A DNA stretch of 64,000 bases from Clostridiaceae bacterium. Its GTDB lineage: Bacteria; Bacillota; Clostridia; Peptostreptococcales; Peptostreptococcaceae. A program made the position numbers and the translations under genes. The stretch covers positions 1 through 64,000 of the forward strand of contig CABIVQ010000006.1 in the NCBI GenBank assembly GCA_902362365.1. Reading direction: 5' to 3'. Below, piece after piece: positions 18,691 to 27,690 of this stretch (positions within the stretch are counted from its first letter, which is position 1; each line of letters starts with the position of its first letter). Under the pieces are notes generated by a model, which was given only the letters and a program-made list of their open reading frames with translations, did no database searches and had not been told where the DNA came from.

Positions 18691-18759
18691 TTATATATTA
18701 AAAAAAATCGAAAAAAGGTATATAATAATTTTATAACTAAGAGATAGCGGGGGTGCAAT

Positions 18760-19548
18760 ATGGCTAAGAAAAGAAAAATTAAGAAGAGTGCAATACTGCC
18801 ACTTAGTTTGCTTATATTTTTCGCACTGTACTTTCTTTCGTTTTGGTGGTTTAGTAAAGAACAAGGAAATACCCAAAAAATAGAAGTAAATACGCAAGGG
18901 CAAAAAGAAGATACGAGATCTTTATTAACACAGTTAAGATATAAGAAGAAGATATATCTTTCAGATGGAACTGTTAGCAACATAAGAGTTGAAGAGGACT
19001 ATTGGGATGAATTAGATTACATACTAGCAGAGCTGAAGGAAGTGAGAATACCAGAATCTTATAAAGAAACATATAGTGGATACTCTGATGATGGAATTAA
19101 ATTCTCGACAGACTTAAATTACTTAAGGATTTATACTGTAAATCAAGAGGCATACTATAAAATTCCAGTAGACTCAAAAGAAGAATTTACGAATGTATTA
19201 AATAAAAGTATTTATACATCTTTTGGATTTGTAACTCAGTATAAGAATTGGGAAAGTGTAAGTATAACTTATGGTGACAAGACTAAAAAGATTCATAAGT
19301 GGAAATATGATGATTTATCATATAAGATGGCATCAAAAAGAATAGTCGGTAAAGTACAACCAGAGAAAAGTAAAGAGAGAAGTGAATACAACTTTACAAT
19401 GTCAATAAAAATAAAAGGACAAGATATAACAGTAGAAACTATGGGAGCAGATTATGTAAAAATAACATCTCATAAACTACAGTCATACTATGAAGTGCAT
19501 AATGCTTTATATGAATATATAAAAAATGATATATTTAAGATAAAATAA
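18760..19548 (+). CDS. Unknown membrane-anchored protein
   Basis: Not recognised. 262 residues: a short basic N-terminus (KKRKIKK), one hydrophobic segment at about residues 13-31 that could anchor it with the rest outside, then about 230 soluble residues with no cysteines. No family motif is seen. The ribosome-binding site GCGGGGGTG precedes the ATG. It lies 69 nt after the CDF exporter and convergent to murC, with a shared terminator between them. Confidence 0.78.
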   Translation: MAKKRKIKKSAILPLSLLIFFALYFLSFWWFSKEQGNTQKIEVNTQGQKEDTRSLLTQLRYKKKIYLSDGTVSNIRVEEDYWDELDYILAELKEVRIPESYKETYSGYSDDGIKFSTDLNYLRIYTVNQEAYYKIPVDSKEEFTNVLNKSIYTSFGFVTQYKNWESVSITYGDKTKKIHKWKYDDLSYKMASKRIVGKVQPEKSKERSEYNFTMSIKIKGQDITVETMGADYVKITSHKLQSYYEVHNALYEYIKNDIFKIK

Positions 19549-19576
19549 AAGGCCGGTTAAAACCGACCTTTTATTT
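19547..19576. terminator. Bidirectional terminator between unknown gene and murC
   Basis: AAAAGGCCGGTT pairs with AACCGACCTTTT over a short loop, with A's before and T's after, between two convergent genes. Confidence 0.88.
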
Positions 19577-19598
19577 TTATTATTAAAAAATTTATTAT

Positions 19599-20954
19599 TT
19601 ACTTTTCTTCAACTAATAAATCTGCTATTTGGTATACTGTACCAGCACCAGCAGTTATAACTAAATCATTAGGTTTTGCATTTTCTCTAATATATTGTGA
19701 AATATCTTCAAATTTACTTATATACATAGCATCTACATTATTATGATATAGTTTTTCAACTAAATCCTTAGAATGTATATCACCAGGGTCATCTTCTCTA
19801 GCTGCATAAATATCAGTTATTATAACTTTATCAGCAGAATAGAAAGCTTCAGCAAAGCTATCTAAAAGAGCTTTAGTTCTAGTATAAGTATGAGGTTGGA
19901 ATATGCACCATAAGTTGTTCTTGTTTAGTTTTTTAGCTGCAGCTAATGTAGCTTTTAATTCAGTTGGATGATGTGCATAATCATCTATAACTAAAACATC
20001 TTTATAATAACCTTTAGTTTCAAATCTTCTTCCAACACCTTTGTATAAAGTTATGTTTTCTCTTATAGTCTCTAAATTTATTTCAGAAACGTAAGCAGTC
20101 ATTATTGCAGCAGTAGCATTGTAGATATTGTGAAGTCCAGGCACTGATAATTCAAAAGTACCTAGGTTTTCCCCTTTGTATTCTAATTCGAACACACCAT
20201 ATCCGTTATCATTAAAGCTTATATTCTTTATAATAGTGTCATTGTCTTCGTTTCTACCGTATCTTATGATACTAGCTTTAACTTCGTGTAAAATATCAAC
20301 AGTGTTATTATCATCACCGTTTATGATAAAGAAACCATCTTTAGGTAGAAGCTTTCCAAATTTATTGAAAGAAGCTTTTATTTCATCTAATCCAGAGAAA
20401 TAGTCAAGATGATCTTCTTCTATATTTAATACTATAGATATTTTAGGATTGAAGTTAAGGAAACTATCAACATACTCACAAGCTTCTGTTATAAAGTGAT
20501 CAGAAGATCCTATTTTAACATTACCACCTATAACACTTAAGTTACCACCAACTAATATAGTAGGATCTAACTGTGCGTATTCAAAAATAGTAGACAGCAT
20601 AGATGTAGTAGATGTTTTTCCGTGAGTACCAGAAACTGCTATAGAGTTTTTATATTCTCTCATCACTTGTCCTAAGAAAGCTGCTCTATCCATAGTAAGT
20701 ATATTTTTTTCTCTTGCAGCCATAAGCTCTTGATTATTAGGATGTATCGCTGCTGTGTAAACTACCATATCTATATTGTCAGATATATTTTCCTTGCATT
20801 GTCCGACATGTATGTTAGCCCCTTGGCTTCTTAGCTTATCTAAAAGATAAGACTCATTCATATCAGATCCAGAAACTTTATATCCTTTGTTAAGGCATAT
20901 TTCCGCTAATGCGCTCATGCTTATGCCACCAATTCCAATGAAGTGTATATTCAT
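19599..20954 (-). CDS. murC: UDP-N-acetylmuramate--L-alanine ligase
   Basis: A 451-residue Mur ligase that adds L-alanine to UDP-MurNAc, the first peptide step of peptidoglycan synthesis. The N-terminal Rossmann motif is [14 protein letters not shown], the ATP loop is [12 protein letters not shown] (about residues 108-119), and the central domain has [10 protein letters not shown] and [10 protein letters not shown]. The C-terminal domain carries DDYAHHPTE. The ATG at 20954 is chosen because AAAGGTGG precedes it; the in-frame ATG at 20975 has no ribosome-binding site. It is transcribed away from purR. Confidence 0.96.
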   Translation of the reverse strand: MNIHFIGIGGISMSALAEICLNKGYKVSGSDMNESYLLDKLRSQGANIHVGQCKENISDNIDMVVYTAAIHPNNQELMAAREKNILTMDRAAFLGQVMREYKNSIAVSGTHGKTSTTSMLSTIFEYAQLDPTILVGGNLSVIGGNVKIGSSDHFITEACEYVDSFLNFNPKISIVLNIEEDHLDYFSGLDEIKASFNKFGKLLPKDGFFIINGDDNNTVDILHEVKASIIRYGRNEDNDTIIKNISFNDNGYGVFELEYKGENLGTFELSVPGLHNIYNATAAIMTAYVSEINLETIRENITLYKGVGRRFETKGYYKDVLVIDDYAHHPTELKATLAAAKKLNKNNLWCIFQPHTYTRTKALLDSFAEAFYSADKVIITDIYAAREDDPGDIHSKDLVEKLYHNNVDAMYISKFEDISQYIRENAKPNDLVITAGAGTVYQIADLLVEEK

Positions 20955-21175
20955 AATAAAACCACCTTTCTTCATAATTAAGTTCTACAATATGAACTAT
21001 TTATGTGGTATAATAATACAATGTTCAATATTTTATTAGAAATGTACATATACTATATATATACAATATATTTAAAAATGCTTTAAAACATAACTATAAT
21101 TATATCATAATAAGTAATGTTATGCATTACTTAGTTTACATATAAATTAACAAAGACTTTAGGAGGTAAAGCTCA

Positions 21176-22066
21176 ATGAAATTTAAGAGAACGGAAAGAA
21201 TTGGAGCTATAGTAAAAATACTATCTGATAACCCAAATAAAATATATACATTAAGTTATTTCACAGAAAAATTTAATGCTGCAAAATCAACAATAAGTGA
21301 AGATTTATTAGTTGTAAAAAATGTTTTTGAAAAACTAGAATTAGGGAAAGTTATAACTATTTCAGGAGCTGCTGGAGGAGTTAAGTATATACCTAAAACA
21401 TCTAAATCAGAAAATGAAGAATTTTTAATGGATTTATGTAAAAAAATAAGTGATCCATCTAGATTACTTTCAGGAGGATTTTTATATCTAATAGATTTAA
21501 TATATGATCCAAGTATAGCATCAAAGATAGGAAAGATATTTGCGTCAAATATTGACTACTCTGAGGCTGACTATGTTGTAACAATGGAAACAAAGGGGAT
21601 ACCTATGGCTCTTATGACAGCTAAGGCTATGAACTTACCTTTAGTTATAATTAGAAAGGATATAAAGGTATCAGAAGGTCCAACTTTAAGTATGACATAT
21701 GTAAGTGGGAAGTCGAAGGTTGAGAGTATGAGTTTACCAAGAAAAGCTCTAAAACCAGGAAGTAAAGTTATTTTAATAGATGACTTTATGAGAGGTGGAG
21801 GAACTATAAAGGGTATGATGAATCTAATGAGTGAATTTGGGGCAGAAGTAATAGGTTCAGGAGTATTCATATCAACAACTACACCAGAAGATAAAATGGT
21901 ACAAGATTATATATCATTAATACAATTAGATGTGGATGGGGAAAAGATAACTGTAGAGCCGAATTTAAAAACTTTTAGAGATGAATATAGAAATATAGAT
22001 CTAGAAAAAAATGAGGAAATAGAGGGCTTTGTTGAAGAAGACGAAAGTTTATTTGATGAAGAATAA
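21176..22066 (+). CDS. purR: Purine operon repressor
   Basis: A 296-residue PurR of the Gram-positive type: an N-terminal winged helix (residues about 1-75, with AAKSTISEDL as recognition helix) and a C-terminal phosphoribosyltransferase-like domain. The PRPP-binding loop VILIDDFMRGGGT is at residues 198-210. In B. subtilis PurR represses purine genes and is released by PRPP; it precedes spoVG as here, although yabJ is missing. The ATG follows AGGAGG. The acidic tail (EEDESLFDEE) is noticeable but not unusual. Confidence 0.95.
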   Translation: MKFKRTERIGAIVKILSDNPNKIYTLSYFTEKFNAAKSTISEDLLVVKNVFEKLELGKVITISGAAGGVKYIPKTSKSENEEFLMDLCKKISDPSRLLSGGFLYLIDLIYDPSIASKIGKIFASNIDYSEADYVVTMETKGIPMALMTAKAMNLPLVIIRKDIKVSEGPTLSMTYVSGKSKVESMSLPRKALKPGSKVILIDDFMRGGGTIKGMMNLMSEFGAEVIGSGVFISTTTPEDKMVQDYISLIQLDVDGEKITVEPNLKTFRDEYRNIDLEKNEEIEGFVEEDESLFDEE

Positions 22067-22092
22067 TAAAAAATAAATATTTAAAAAAATAA

Positions 22093-22120
22093 AAAGGAAA
22101 ATTTAAAAAAATATAGAATT
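22093..22120 (+). promoter_or_regulatory. Candidate sigma-H promoter for spoVG
   Basis: AGGAAAAT (22095-22102) and GAAT (22116-22119) have about the spacing of a sigma-H promoter (AGGAnnT and GAAT elements). In B. subtilis spoVG is a classic sigma-H gene. The region is AT-rich, so chance matches are possible. Confidence 0.45.
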
Positions 22121-22193
22121 ACTATTATTAGTAATAAACAATTTATATTAATATAAACTAATTTTGTCGAAATTAAAAGGGGGATATTGAGGT

Positions 22194-22472
22194 ATGAACA
22201 TTACTGACGTAAGAGTGAGAAAAATAACTGATGAAGGGAAAATGAAATGTATAGTTTCAATAACTTTTGATAATCTATTTGTTGTACATGACATAAAGGT
22301 TATAGAAGGACACAATGGACTATTCATAGCTATGCCAAGTAGAAAAGTAGGGGAAGGAAACTTTAGAGATATAGCTCATCCAATAAATGCTGAGATGAGA
22401 CAAGTTCTAGAGGAAGCTGTATTAAAAGCTTACCATGAAGCAGTTGCTCAATTAGAAGTAGCAGCAGAATAG
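22194..22472 (+). CDS. spoVG: Septation regulator SpoVG
   Basis: A 92-residue SpoVG protein, a small RNA/DNA-binding regulator affecting septation, sporulation and cell-wall genes. The N-terminal NITDVRVRK and the strongly conserved [14 protein letters not shown] and FRDIAHPIN are visible. Length is normal. The ATG follows AAAGGGGG with a 9-11 nt gap. A likely sigma-H promoter lies upstream and a clear terminator downstream, so it may be transcribed alone. Confidence 0.97.
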   Translation: MNITDVRVRKITDEGKMKCIVSITFDNLFVVHDIKVIEGHNGLFIAMPSRKVGEGNFRDIAHPINAEMRQVLEEAVLKAYHEAVAQLEVAAE

Positions 22473-22510
22473 TAAACAAATAACATTATTTAGTATTAAA
22501 TTAGTATGGA

Positions 22511-22538
22511 TGAGCCGAACTATTCGGCTCTTTTTTAT
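22511..22538 (+). terminator. Terminator after spoVG
   Basis: GAGCCGAA pairs with TTCGGCTC over a short loop, followed by six T's, about 40 nt after the spoVG stop. Confidence 0.92.
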
Positions 22539-22682
22539 TGGAAAAAACACTTTAATGACTGTACTTTTAATAAGAAAAGTGCTATATTAGTTAGAGAAAT
22601 GAAGAAATTGTATACAGAATATCAGAATTAAATAATAGAATATAATATATAGAGATTAATTAATAAATAAAGGAGTCAAATC

Positions 22683-24056
22683 ATGAACTTTAAAGCAATA
22701 ATTCTTGCGGCAGGAAAAGGGACTAGAATGAAGTCTAAATATCCTAAAGTAATACACAAAGTATGCGGAAAAGAAATGGTAAATCACGTTATAAATGTTT
22801 CTCAAAAATCAGGAGTAAACGATATTGTAGTAATTTTAGGACACGAAAGTGATGTTGTAAAAGAAAGACTTCCTAGGGACAGTATGATAGCAATGCAAAC
22901 AGAGCAATTAGGAACTGGGCATGCTGTTAAAATGGCAAAGGAATACATAAATGACGAAGATACAATAGTAGTTTTATGTGGGGATACTCCATTAATAAAA
23001 GAAGATACTTTAAAAAGATTATTTGCATATCATCTAGAAAATGAATATCATGCAACAGTTTTAACAACTAAGGTAGATAATCCAACTGGATATGGAAGAA
23101 TAATAAGAGATAATAATGAAGATTTATTAAAGATAGTAGAGCAAAAAGATGCAAATGAAGAAGAAAAAGCTGTAAAAGAAATAAATTCAGGAATCTATTG
23201 TTTCAACGGAAAATCTTTAAGAGAATCTTTAGACTTAATAGATAATAACAATGCTCAAGGAGAATACTACTTAACAGACACTATTTACATAATGAGAGAT
23301 AGAGGTCAAAAAGTAGGGGCATACAATGGTTCAACAATAGAAGAACTTATGGGTGTAAACTCTAGGGTAGAATTATCAAAAGCAGAAGAAATAATGAGAA
23401 GAAGAATAAATGAAGCTCATATGGTAAATGGTGTAACTATAATTGATACTAATTCTACATATATAGAATCTGATGTTGAAATAGGAAATGACACTATAAT
23501 ATATCCAGGAGTTATGTTAAAAGGAAACACTAAAATAGGAAGTAACTGTGTTATAGAAATGAATTCAGCTATAGAAAATTCAATTATTGGCGATAATACA
23601 GAAGTGAAGAATTCAACTATAATAGACAGTGTAGTTGGAGAAAATACAACAGTGGGACCATATGCGTACTTAAGACCAAAAAGTAACATAGGAAACAATG
23701 TTAAAATAGGAGACTTCGTAGAAGTTAAGAATGCTACAATAGAAGATAATTCAAAAGCCTCTCATCTATCTTACATAGGAGATGCTCATGTAGGAAAAGA
23801 TGTTAATATAGGATGCGGTGTTGTATTTGTTAATTATGATGGTAAAAATAAATTTAAATCTGTAGTAAAAGATGGAGCTTTTATAGGATCGAACTCTAAC
23901 CTAGTTGCACCAGTAATAGTAGAGGAAGATGGTTATATAGCTACAGGTTCGACAATAACAAATGATGTACCTAAAGGTGCTTTAGCAATTGCAAGAGAAA
24001 GACAAGTTGTTAAAGAAGGATGGGTAGAAAAGAAAAGAGTAAGAGACAGCAAATAA
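22683..24056 (+). CDS. glmU: Bifunctional GlmU (GlcNAc-1-P uridylyltransferase/acetyltransferase)
   Basis: A 457-residue enzyme that makes UDP-GlcNAc for peptidoglycan and surface sugars. The N-terminal nucleotidyltransferase shows LAAGKGTRMKS (residues about 8-18) and LGTGHAV. From about residue 250 onward the left-handed beta-helix hexapeptides (such as IGDNTEVKNSTI) form the acetyltransferase, with YLRPKSNIG and FVNYDGKNK in its active-site region. The start follows AAAGGAG. The gap to prs is 98 nt. Confidence 0.97.
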   Translation: MNFKAIILAAGKGTRMKSKYPKVIHKVCGKEMVNHVINVSQKSGVNDIVVILGHESDVVKERLPRDSMIAMQTEQLGTGHAVKMAKEYINDEDTIVVLCGDTPLIKEDTLKRLFAYHLENEYHATVLTTKVDNPTGYGRIIRDNNEDLLKIVEQKDANEEEKAVKEINSGIYCFNGKSLRESLDLIDNNNAQGEYYLTDTIYIMRDRGQKVGAYNGSTIEELMGVNSRVELSKAEEIMRRRINEAHMVNGVTIIDTNSTYIESDVEIGNDTIIYPGVMLKGNTKIGSNCVIEMNSAIENSIIGDNTEVKNSTIIDSVVGENTTVGPYAYLRPKSNIGNNVKIGDFVEVKNATIEDNSKASHLSYIGDAHVGKDVNIGCGVVFVNYDGKNKFKSVVKDGAFIGSNSNLVAPVIVEEDGYIATGSTITNDVPKGALAIARERQVVKEGWVEKKRVRDSK

Positions 24057-24154
24057 AATTAATCAGGTTATTATTTTTAGAATTAGTCTAAAAATTATAA
24101 AATACAAATCACAAAATATATATCAAAAGTTTAAAATTTTCGGGAGGATAAGCA

Positions 24155-25105
24155 ATGAATACTAGCGGAAGTGAAATTAAAATAATTTCAGGAAACTCGT
24201 CTAAGGAGTTAGCACAAAAAATAGCTGATTACATAGGTGTACCTGTAGCAGATTGTACAGTAGGAAAGTTCAGCGATGGAGAAATATCTGTTAACATGAA
24301 CGAAACAGTTAGAGGATGTGATGTTTTCGTAGTTCAATCAACTAATAGTCCAGTAAATGATAACTTAATGGAGTTATTAATATTGATAGATGCACTAAGA
24401 AGAGCATCAGCTGGTAGAATAACAGCAGTAATACCTTACTACGGATATGCAAGACAAGATAGAAAAGCAAAGTCAAGAGATCCTATCACAGCTAAATTAG
24501 TTGCAAACTTAATAACAGCAGCAGGAGCGGATAGAGTATTAACTATGGATTTACATGCAGCTCAAATTCAAGGATACTTTGATATCCCACTAGATCACTT
24601 ACTAGGTGGAAGTATATTAGCTGATTACTTCAACCAAAAAGGTATAGAAGATTTAGTAGTAGTATCTCCAGATCTTGGAAGTGTTACAAGATCTAGAAAG
24701 TTCGCAACTACATTAGACGGAGAAGTTCCTCTAGCTATAATAGACAAGAGAAGACCTAAAGCTAATGTTTGTGAAGTCATGAATATAATAGGTGACGTTA
24801 AAGGAAAGAACGTTATATTATTAGATGATATGATAGACACAGCTGGAACAATAACTAATGCAGCTAATGCTCTTAAAGAATTTGGAGCTAAAGATATATA
24901 TGCTTGCTGTACTCATGGAGTATTATCAGGACCTGCTATAGAAAGAATAGATAATTCTGCTATAAGTGAGTTAATAGTATTAGATACTATACAACTTCCT
25001 GAAGAAAAGAAAATAGATAAGATAAAAGTTCTTTCAGTAGCTCCTTTATTTGGAGATGCTATAAAGAAAATATTCTCTAATGAATCTATAAGTGTTTTAT
25101 TCTAA
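24155..25105 (+). CDS. prs: Ribose-phosphate pyrophosphokinase (PRPP synthetase)
   Basis: A 316-residue class I PRPP synthetase, making PRPP from ribose-5-phosphate and ATP for purines, pyrimidines, NAD and histidine. The ATP-binding [11 protein letters not shown], the PRPP-binding [13 protein letters not shown] and the flexible loop DKRRPKANV are all present. Length is standard. The start follows GGGAGG. It is followed by a strong terminator, which separates it from the T4P cluster. Confidence 0.98.
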   Translation: MNTSGSEIKIISGNSSKELAQKIADYIGVPVADCTVGKFSDGEISVNMNETVRGCDVFVVQSTNSPVNDNLMELLILIDALRRASAGRITAVIPYYGYARQDRKAKSRDPITAKLVANLITAAGADRVLTMDLHAAQIQGYFDIPLDHLLGGSILADYFNQKGIEDLVVVSPDLGSVTRSRKFATTLDGEVPLAIIDKRRPKANVCEVMNIIGDVKGKNVILLDDMIDTAGTITNAANALKEFGAKDIYACCTHGVLSGPAIERIDNSAISELIVLDTIQLPEEKKIDKIKVLSVAPLFGDAIKKIFSNESISVLF

Positions 25106-25118
25106 TTGTAATATAGTG

Positions 25119-25153
25119 AATACACTCTGTTTTTAACAGAGTGTATTTTTTTA
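25119..25153 (+). terminator. Terminator after prs
   Basis: AATACACTCTGTT pairs with AACAGAGTGTATT around a small T-rich loop, followed by a T run. It insulates prs from the downstream T4P leader. Confidence 0.93.
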
Positions 25154-25253
25154 TTTAAGGTATTGGTACATATTGTAAAAATATAATTTGTGATGAAAAT
25201 ATATACAAAAGTATAATAAAATTTACTTTTTCATTAAAAATATTAGGAAAAAG

Positions 25254-25281
25254 TTGTATATTATAGAAAAAATGTTAATAT
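25254..25281 (+). promoter_or_regulatory. Candidate promoter for the T4P cluster
   Basis: TTGTAT (25254-25259), 16 bp, TAATAT (25276-25281) would start transcription near 25288, right where the riboswitch aptamer begins. A second pair, TTGTGA (25188) and TATAAT (25212) at 18-bp spacing, is another candidate. Apart from these and the riboswitch, the gap 25106-25482 holds only the prs terminator. Confidence 0.4.
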
Positions 25282-25285
25282 TTAT

Positions 25286-25421
25286 GTGATATAAAATTGA
25301 AACTAAGAAGTATATTCTGTATTTGGGCACCTGGGATATACGGAGTTAGTGGTGCAACCGGCTATATTTATTAAATTTAACTAATTTATAAATTAGTTAA
25401 ATTTAGGTATAGCCTTTTTTT
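25286..25421 (+). promoter_or_regulatory. c-di-GMP-II riboswitch with terminator, before pilA
   Basis: The conserved c-di-GMP-II core is visible: GAAACTAAG (25299-25307), TTGGGCACC (25323-25331) and GAGTTAGTGGTGCAACCG (25343-25360). The P2 pairing GCACC/GGTGC is present. The pseudoknot can form between GTATATTCT (25310-25318) and GGGATATAC (25333-25341). Downstream, GGCTATA (25360-25366) can pair with TATAGCC (25408-25414) before seven T's, with a perfect AT-rich inner hairpin, giving a terminator. Its 5' arm overlaps the 3' end of the aptamer, so ligand binding should prevent termination. In C. difficile the equivalent element before pilA1 is an ON switch. Confidence 0.92.
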
Positions 25422-25482
25422 ATATTGATAGCTCTTACCATATTAAGAGTATTATAAAAGAAAATTCCAAGGGGGAAGAACA

Positions 25483-25902
25483 ATGTTCAATAAGAAGAAA
25501 AATAACAAAGGTTTCACATTAGTAGAACTATTAGTAGTAATAGCTATTATGGGCATATTAGCAGTAGTAGCAGTACCATCATTATTCAAAAATATAAATA
25601 AGGCTCATGCAGCAGATGCAGTATCATATATAAGTGCTTATAGAACCGCTGTAATATCTGAGTATACAACAACAGGTGATGTGCCAGAAGAAGAAGATAT
25701 AGAACCATTAGTAGAGTCTAAACCAGAGAAGGCAATATCAAGTGTTATAATAAATTCTGAAGGTAAGGATTTAGTAGTTAATTTTACTATGACTAAGAAT
25801 GAAATTGCAGAAGCCGTTAAAAAACAATTAGGTGAAGAAATTTCAAATGTAAGCGGTAACGTTGTTACTGTTACTATAATGGCAAAAGATACAACAAATT
25901 AA
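25483..25902 (+). CDS. pilA: Type IV major pilin PilA
   Basis: A 139-residue prepilin. It has a short basic leader (KKKNNKG), a processing site between G and F, and the class III signal FTLVELLVVIAIMGIL with the conserved Glu at +5. The hydrophobic helix is followed by a 100-residue head without cysteines, so no disulphide-bonded D-region. The head is quite acidic. The ATG follows AAGGGGGAAG, just after the riboswitch terminator. A weaker terminator after this gene would leave pilA mRNA more abundant than the rest of the cluster, fitting a major subunit. Confidence 0.95.
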   Translation: MFNKKKNNKGFTLVELLVVIAIMGILAVVAVPSLFKNINKAHAADAVSYISAYRTAVISEYTTTGDVPEEEDIEPLVESKPEKAISSVIINSEGKDLVVNFTMTKNEIAEAVKKQLGEEISNVSGNVVTVTIMAKDTTN

Positions 25903-25920
25903 TTTGAAATATTTATTTGG

Positions 25921-25960
25921 AAAAGGAAGTTATCATTATTTTATGTTGCTTCCTTTTTTG
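25921..25960 (+). terminator. Terminator between pilA and pilB
   Basis: AAAAGGAAG (25921-25929) pairs with CTTCCTTTT (25949-25957) across a 19-nt loop, ending in a T run. Because pilB to pilD lack a clear promoter of their own, it is probably a partial terminator that favours pilA mRNA. Confidence 0.75.
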
Positions 25961-25994
25961 AATAAATATTTATGTTCTAATATGAGGTGACAAA

Positions 25995-27677
25995 ATGAAT
26001 TCAAATAGAATAAGAATCGGTGATAAATTAGTTCAATATGGATATATAACAGAAGAGCAACTACAAAAAGCTCTAATTCACCAGGGTGGTACAGGCAAAA
26101 GAATAGGAGAAATTCTTATAGAACAAGGGTTAATAACAGCAGAGTTATTAACAAATGCATTAACAGAGCTACTAAACATAGATAATATAGATTTAACCCC
26201 TTCAAATATAAATCCAGAAGCAATACAAAAAATACCGCAAAACATATGCAAAAGGTATAATGTATTTCCGTATAAAATAAAAAATGGCAAATTATACCTA
26301 GCAATGGAAGACCCTCAAGACAGAGAGGCAATTAGAGATGTTAAGCGTATAGCCGGAATGGAAATTGATGTAAAGATAGCAACAATATCAGAGATAAATC
26401 AAGCAATAGAGCAATGGTATTCAAATACAGATTTAGATAAAGTTATAAATGAATATGCAAAAAATGAGGCTAAAAACACGATAGAAGAAGAAATAACGGG
26501 AGATGAAGATGTAAATTCAGCTCCAGTAGTAAGGTTAGTACATAATATATTAGAAACTGCAGTAAGAAAAAAGGTTAGTGACATTCATATAGAGCATGAC
26601 GGAGATTATATGAGAGTACGTTATAGAATAGATGGGATTCTCATGGAGCATATGAAAGCTAGCTCAAAAGCATATAAAGCGATTATAAGTAGAATAAAAA
26701 TAATGGCAAACTTAAACATTTCTGAGAAAAGATTACCGCAAGATGGTAGGATATACTTAGTTGTAGATAATAAATCAGTAGACTTTAGAGTATCAACAAT
26801 GCCTACTAGTAGATATGAAAAAGTAGTAATGAGAGTACTAGATAAATCTAACTTTATGGTTAGTAAAGAAAAGCTAGGATTTAGTTTAAGTGATATAAAA
26901 ATATATGATGATTTACTATCAAAGCCATATGGGCTTATTTTAGTTGTTGGACCTACAGGAAGTGGAAAAACAACAACTTTATATTCAATGCTAAATCAAC
27001 TTAATGATGTAGAAAAAAATATACTTACTATAGAAGACCCTGTTGAATATGAATTACAAGGTATTAACCAATCTCAAATAAATTATAAAGCAGGACTTGA
27101 TTTTGCGAGCGCTTTAAGAGCCTTCCTGAGACAAGACCCAGATATAATAATGGTTGGAGAAATAAGAGACCATGATACAGCAGAGATAGCAATAAGAGCA
27201 TCACTTACAGGACACTTAGTACTGAGTACTCTTCATGCAAATACGGCAGTAGGTGCAATATCAAGACTTTCAGATATGGGAATGGACAGTTTCCTTATAA
27301 CTTCTTCTTTAGTTGGGGTTGTTGCACAGAGACTAGTAAGAAAAATATGTCCGTTATGCAAGGCTAGCTATGAAGCTAGCATAGGAGAAAAAAAAGCATT
27401 AGGTTATGATATAGATAAAAATTTAACCTTATATAAAGGTGAAGGTTGCAATAAATGCAACAATACAGGATATAAAGGAAGGCTTGGTATATACGAAATG
27501 ATACAGGCTACAAAACCTATAAAAGATTTAATAGACCAAGGTGCTAAGGAAGATGAAATAATGAAAAAAGCTAACAAACTTGGGATGATAACAATGCGAC
27601 AAGATGCAGCTAATAAGGCTATAGATGGTCTAACTACTGTGGAAGAAATGATAAGAGTAACATTTATTAGTGAGTAG
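25995..27677 (+). CDS. pilB: Type IV pilus extension ATPase PilB
   Basis: A 560-residue GspE/PilB hexameric ATPase that powers pilus extension. The N-terminal MshEN domain (residues about 1-150) contains RIGDKLVQYGYITEEQL and a second similar copy, EILIEQGLITAELL. Walker A is GPTGSGKT (319-326), Walker B is about 383-391 (DIIMVGEIRD), and a tetracysteine zinc site is formed by C452, C455, C485 and C488. MshEN domains of some PilB proteins bind c-di-GMP, so this protein might also sense that messenger, as the upstream riboswitch does; this is inference. Confidence 0.95.
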   Translation: MNSNRIRIGDKLVQYGYITEEQLQKALIHQGGTGKRIGEILIEQGLITAELLTNALTELLNIDNIDLTPSNINPEAIQKIPQNICKRYNVFPYKIKNGKLYLAMEDPQDREAIRDVKRIAGMEIDVKIATISEINQAIEQWYSNTDLDKVINEYAKNEAKNTIEEEITGDEDVNSAPVVRLVHNILETAVRKKVSDIHIEHDGDYMRVRYRIDGILMEHMKASSKAYKAIISRIKIMANLNISEKRLPQDGRIYLVVDNKSVDFRVSTMPTSRYEKVVMRVLDKSNFMVSKEKLGFSLSDIKIYDDLLSKPYGLILVVGPTGSGKTTTLYSMLNQLNDVEKNILTIEDPVEYELQGINQSQINYKAGLDFASALRAFLRQDPDIIMVGEIRDHDTAEIAIRASLTGHLVLSTLHANTAVGAISRLSDMGMDSFLITSSLVGVVAQRLVRKICPLCKASYEASIGEKKALGYDIDKNLTLYKGEGCNKCNNTGYKGRLGIYEMIQATKPIKDLIDQGAKEDEIMKKANKLGMITMRQDAANKAIDGLTTVEEMIRVTFISE

Positions 27678-27690
27678 AGGATGATAAGAA

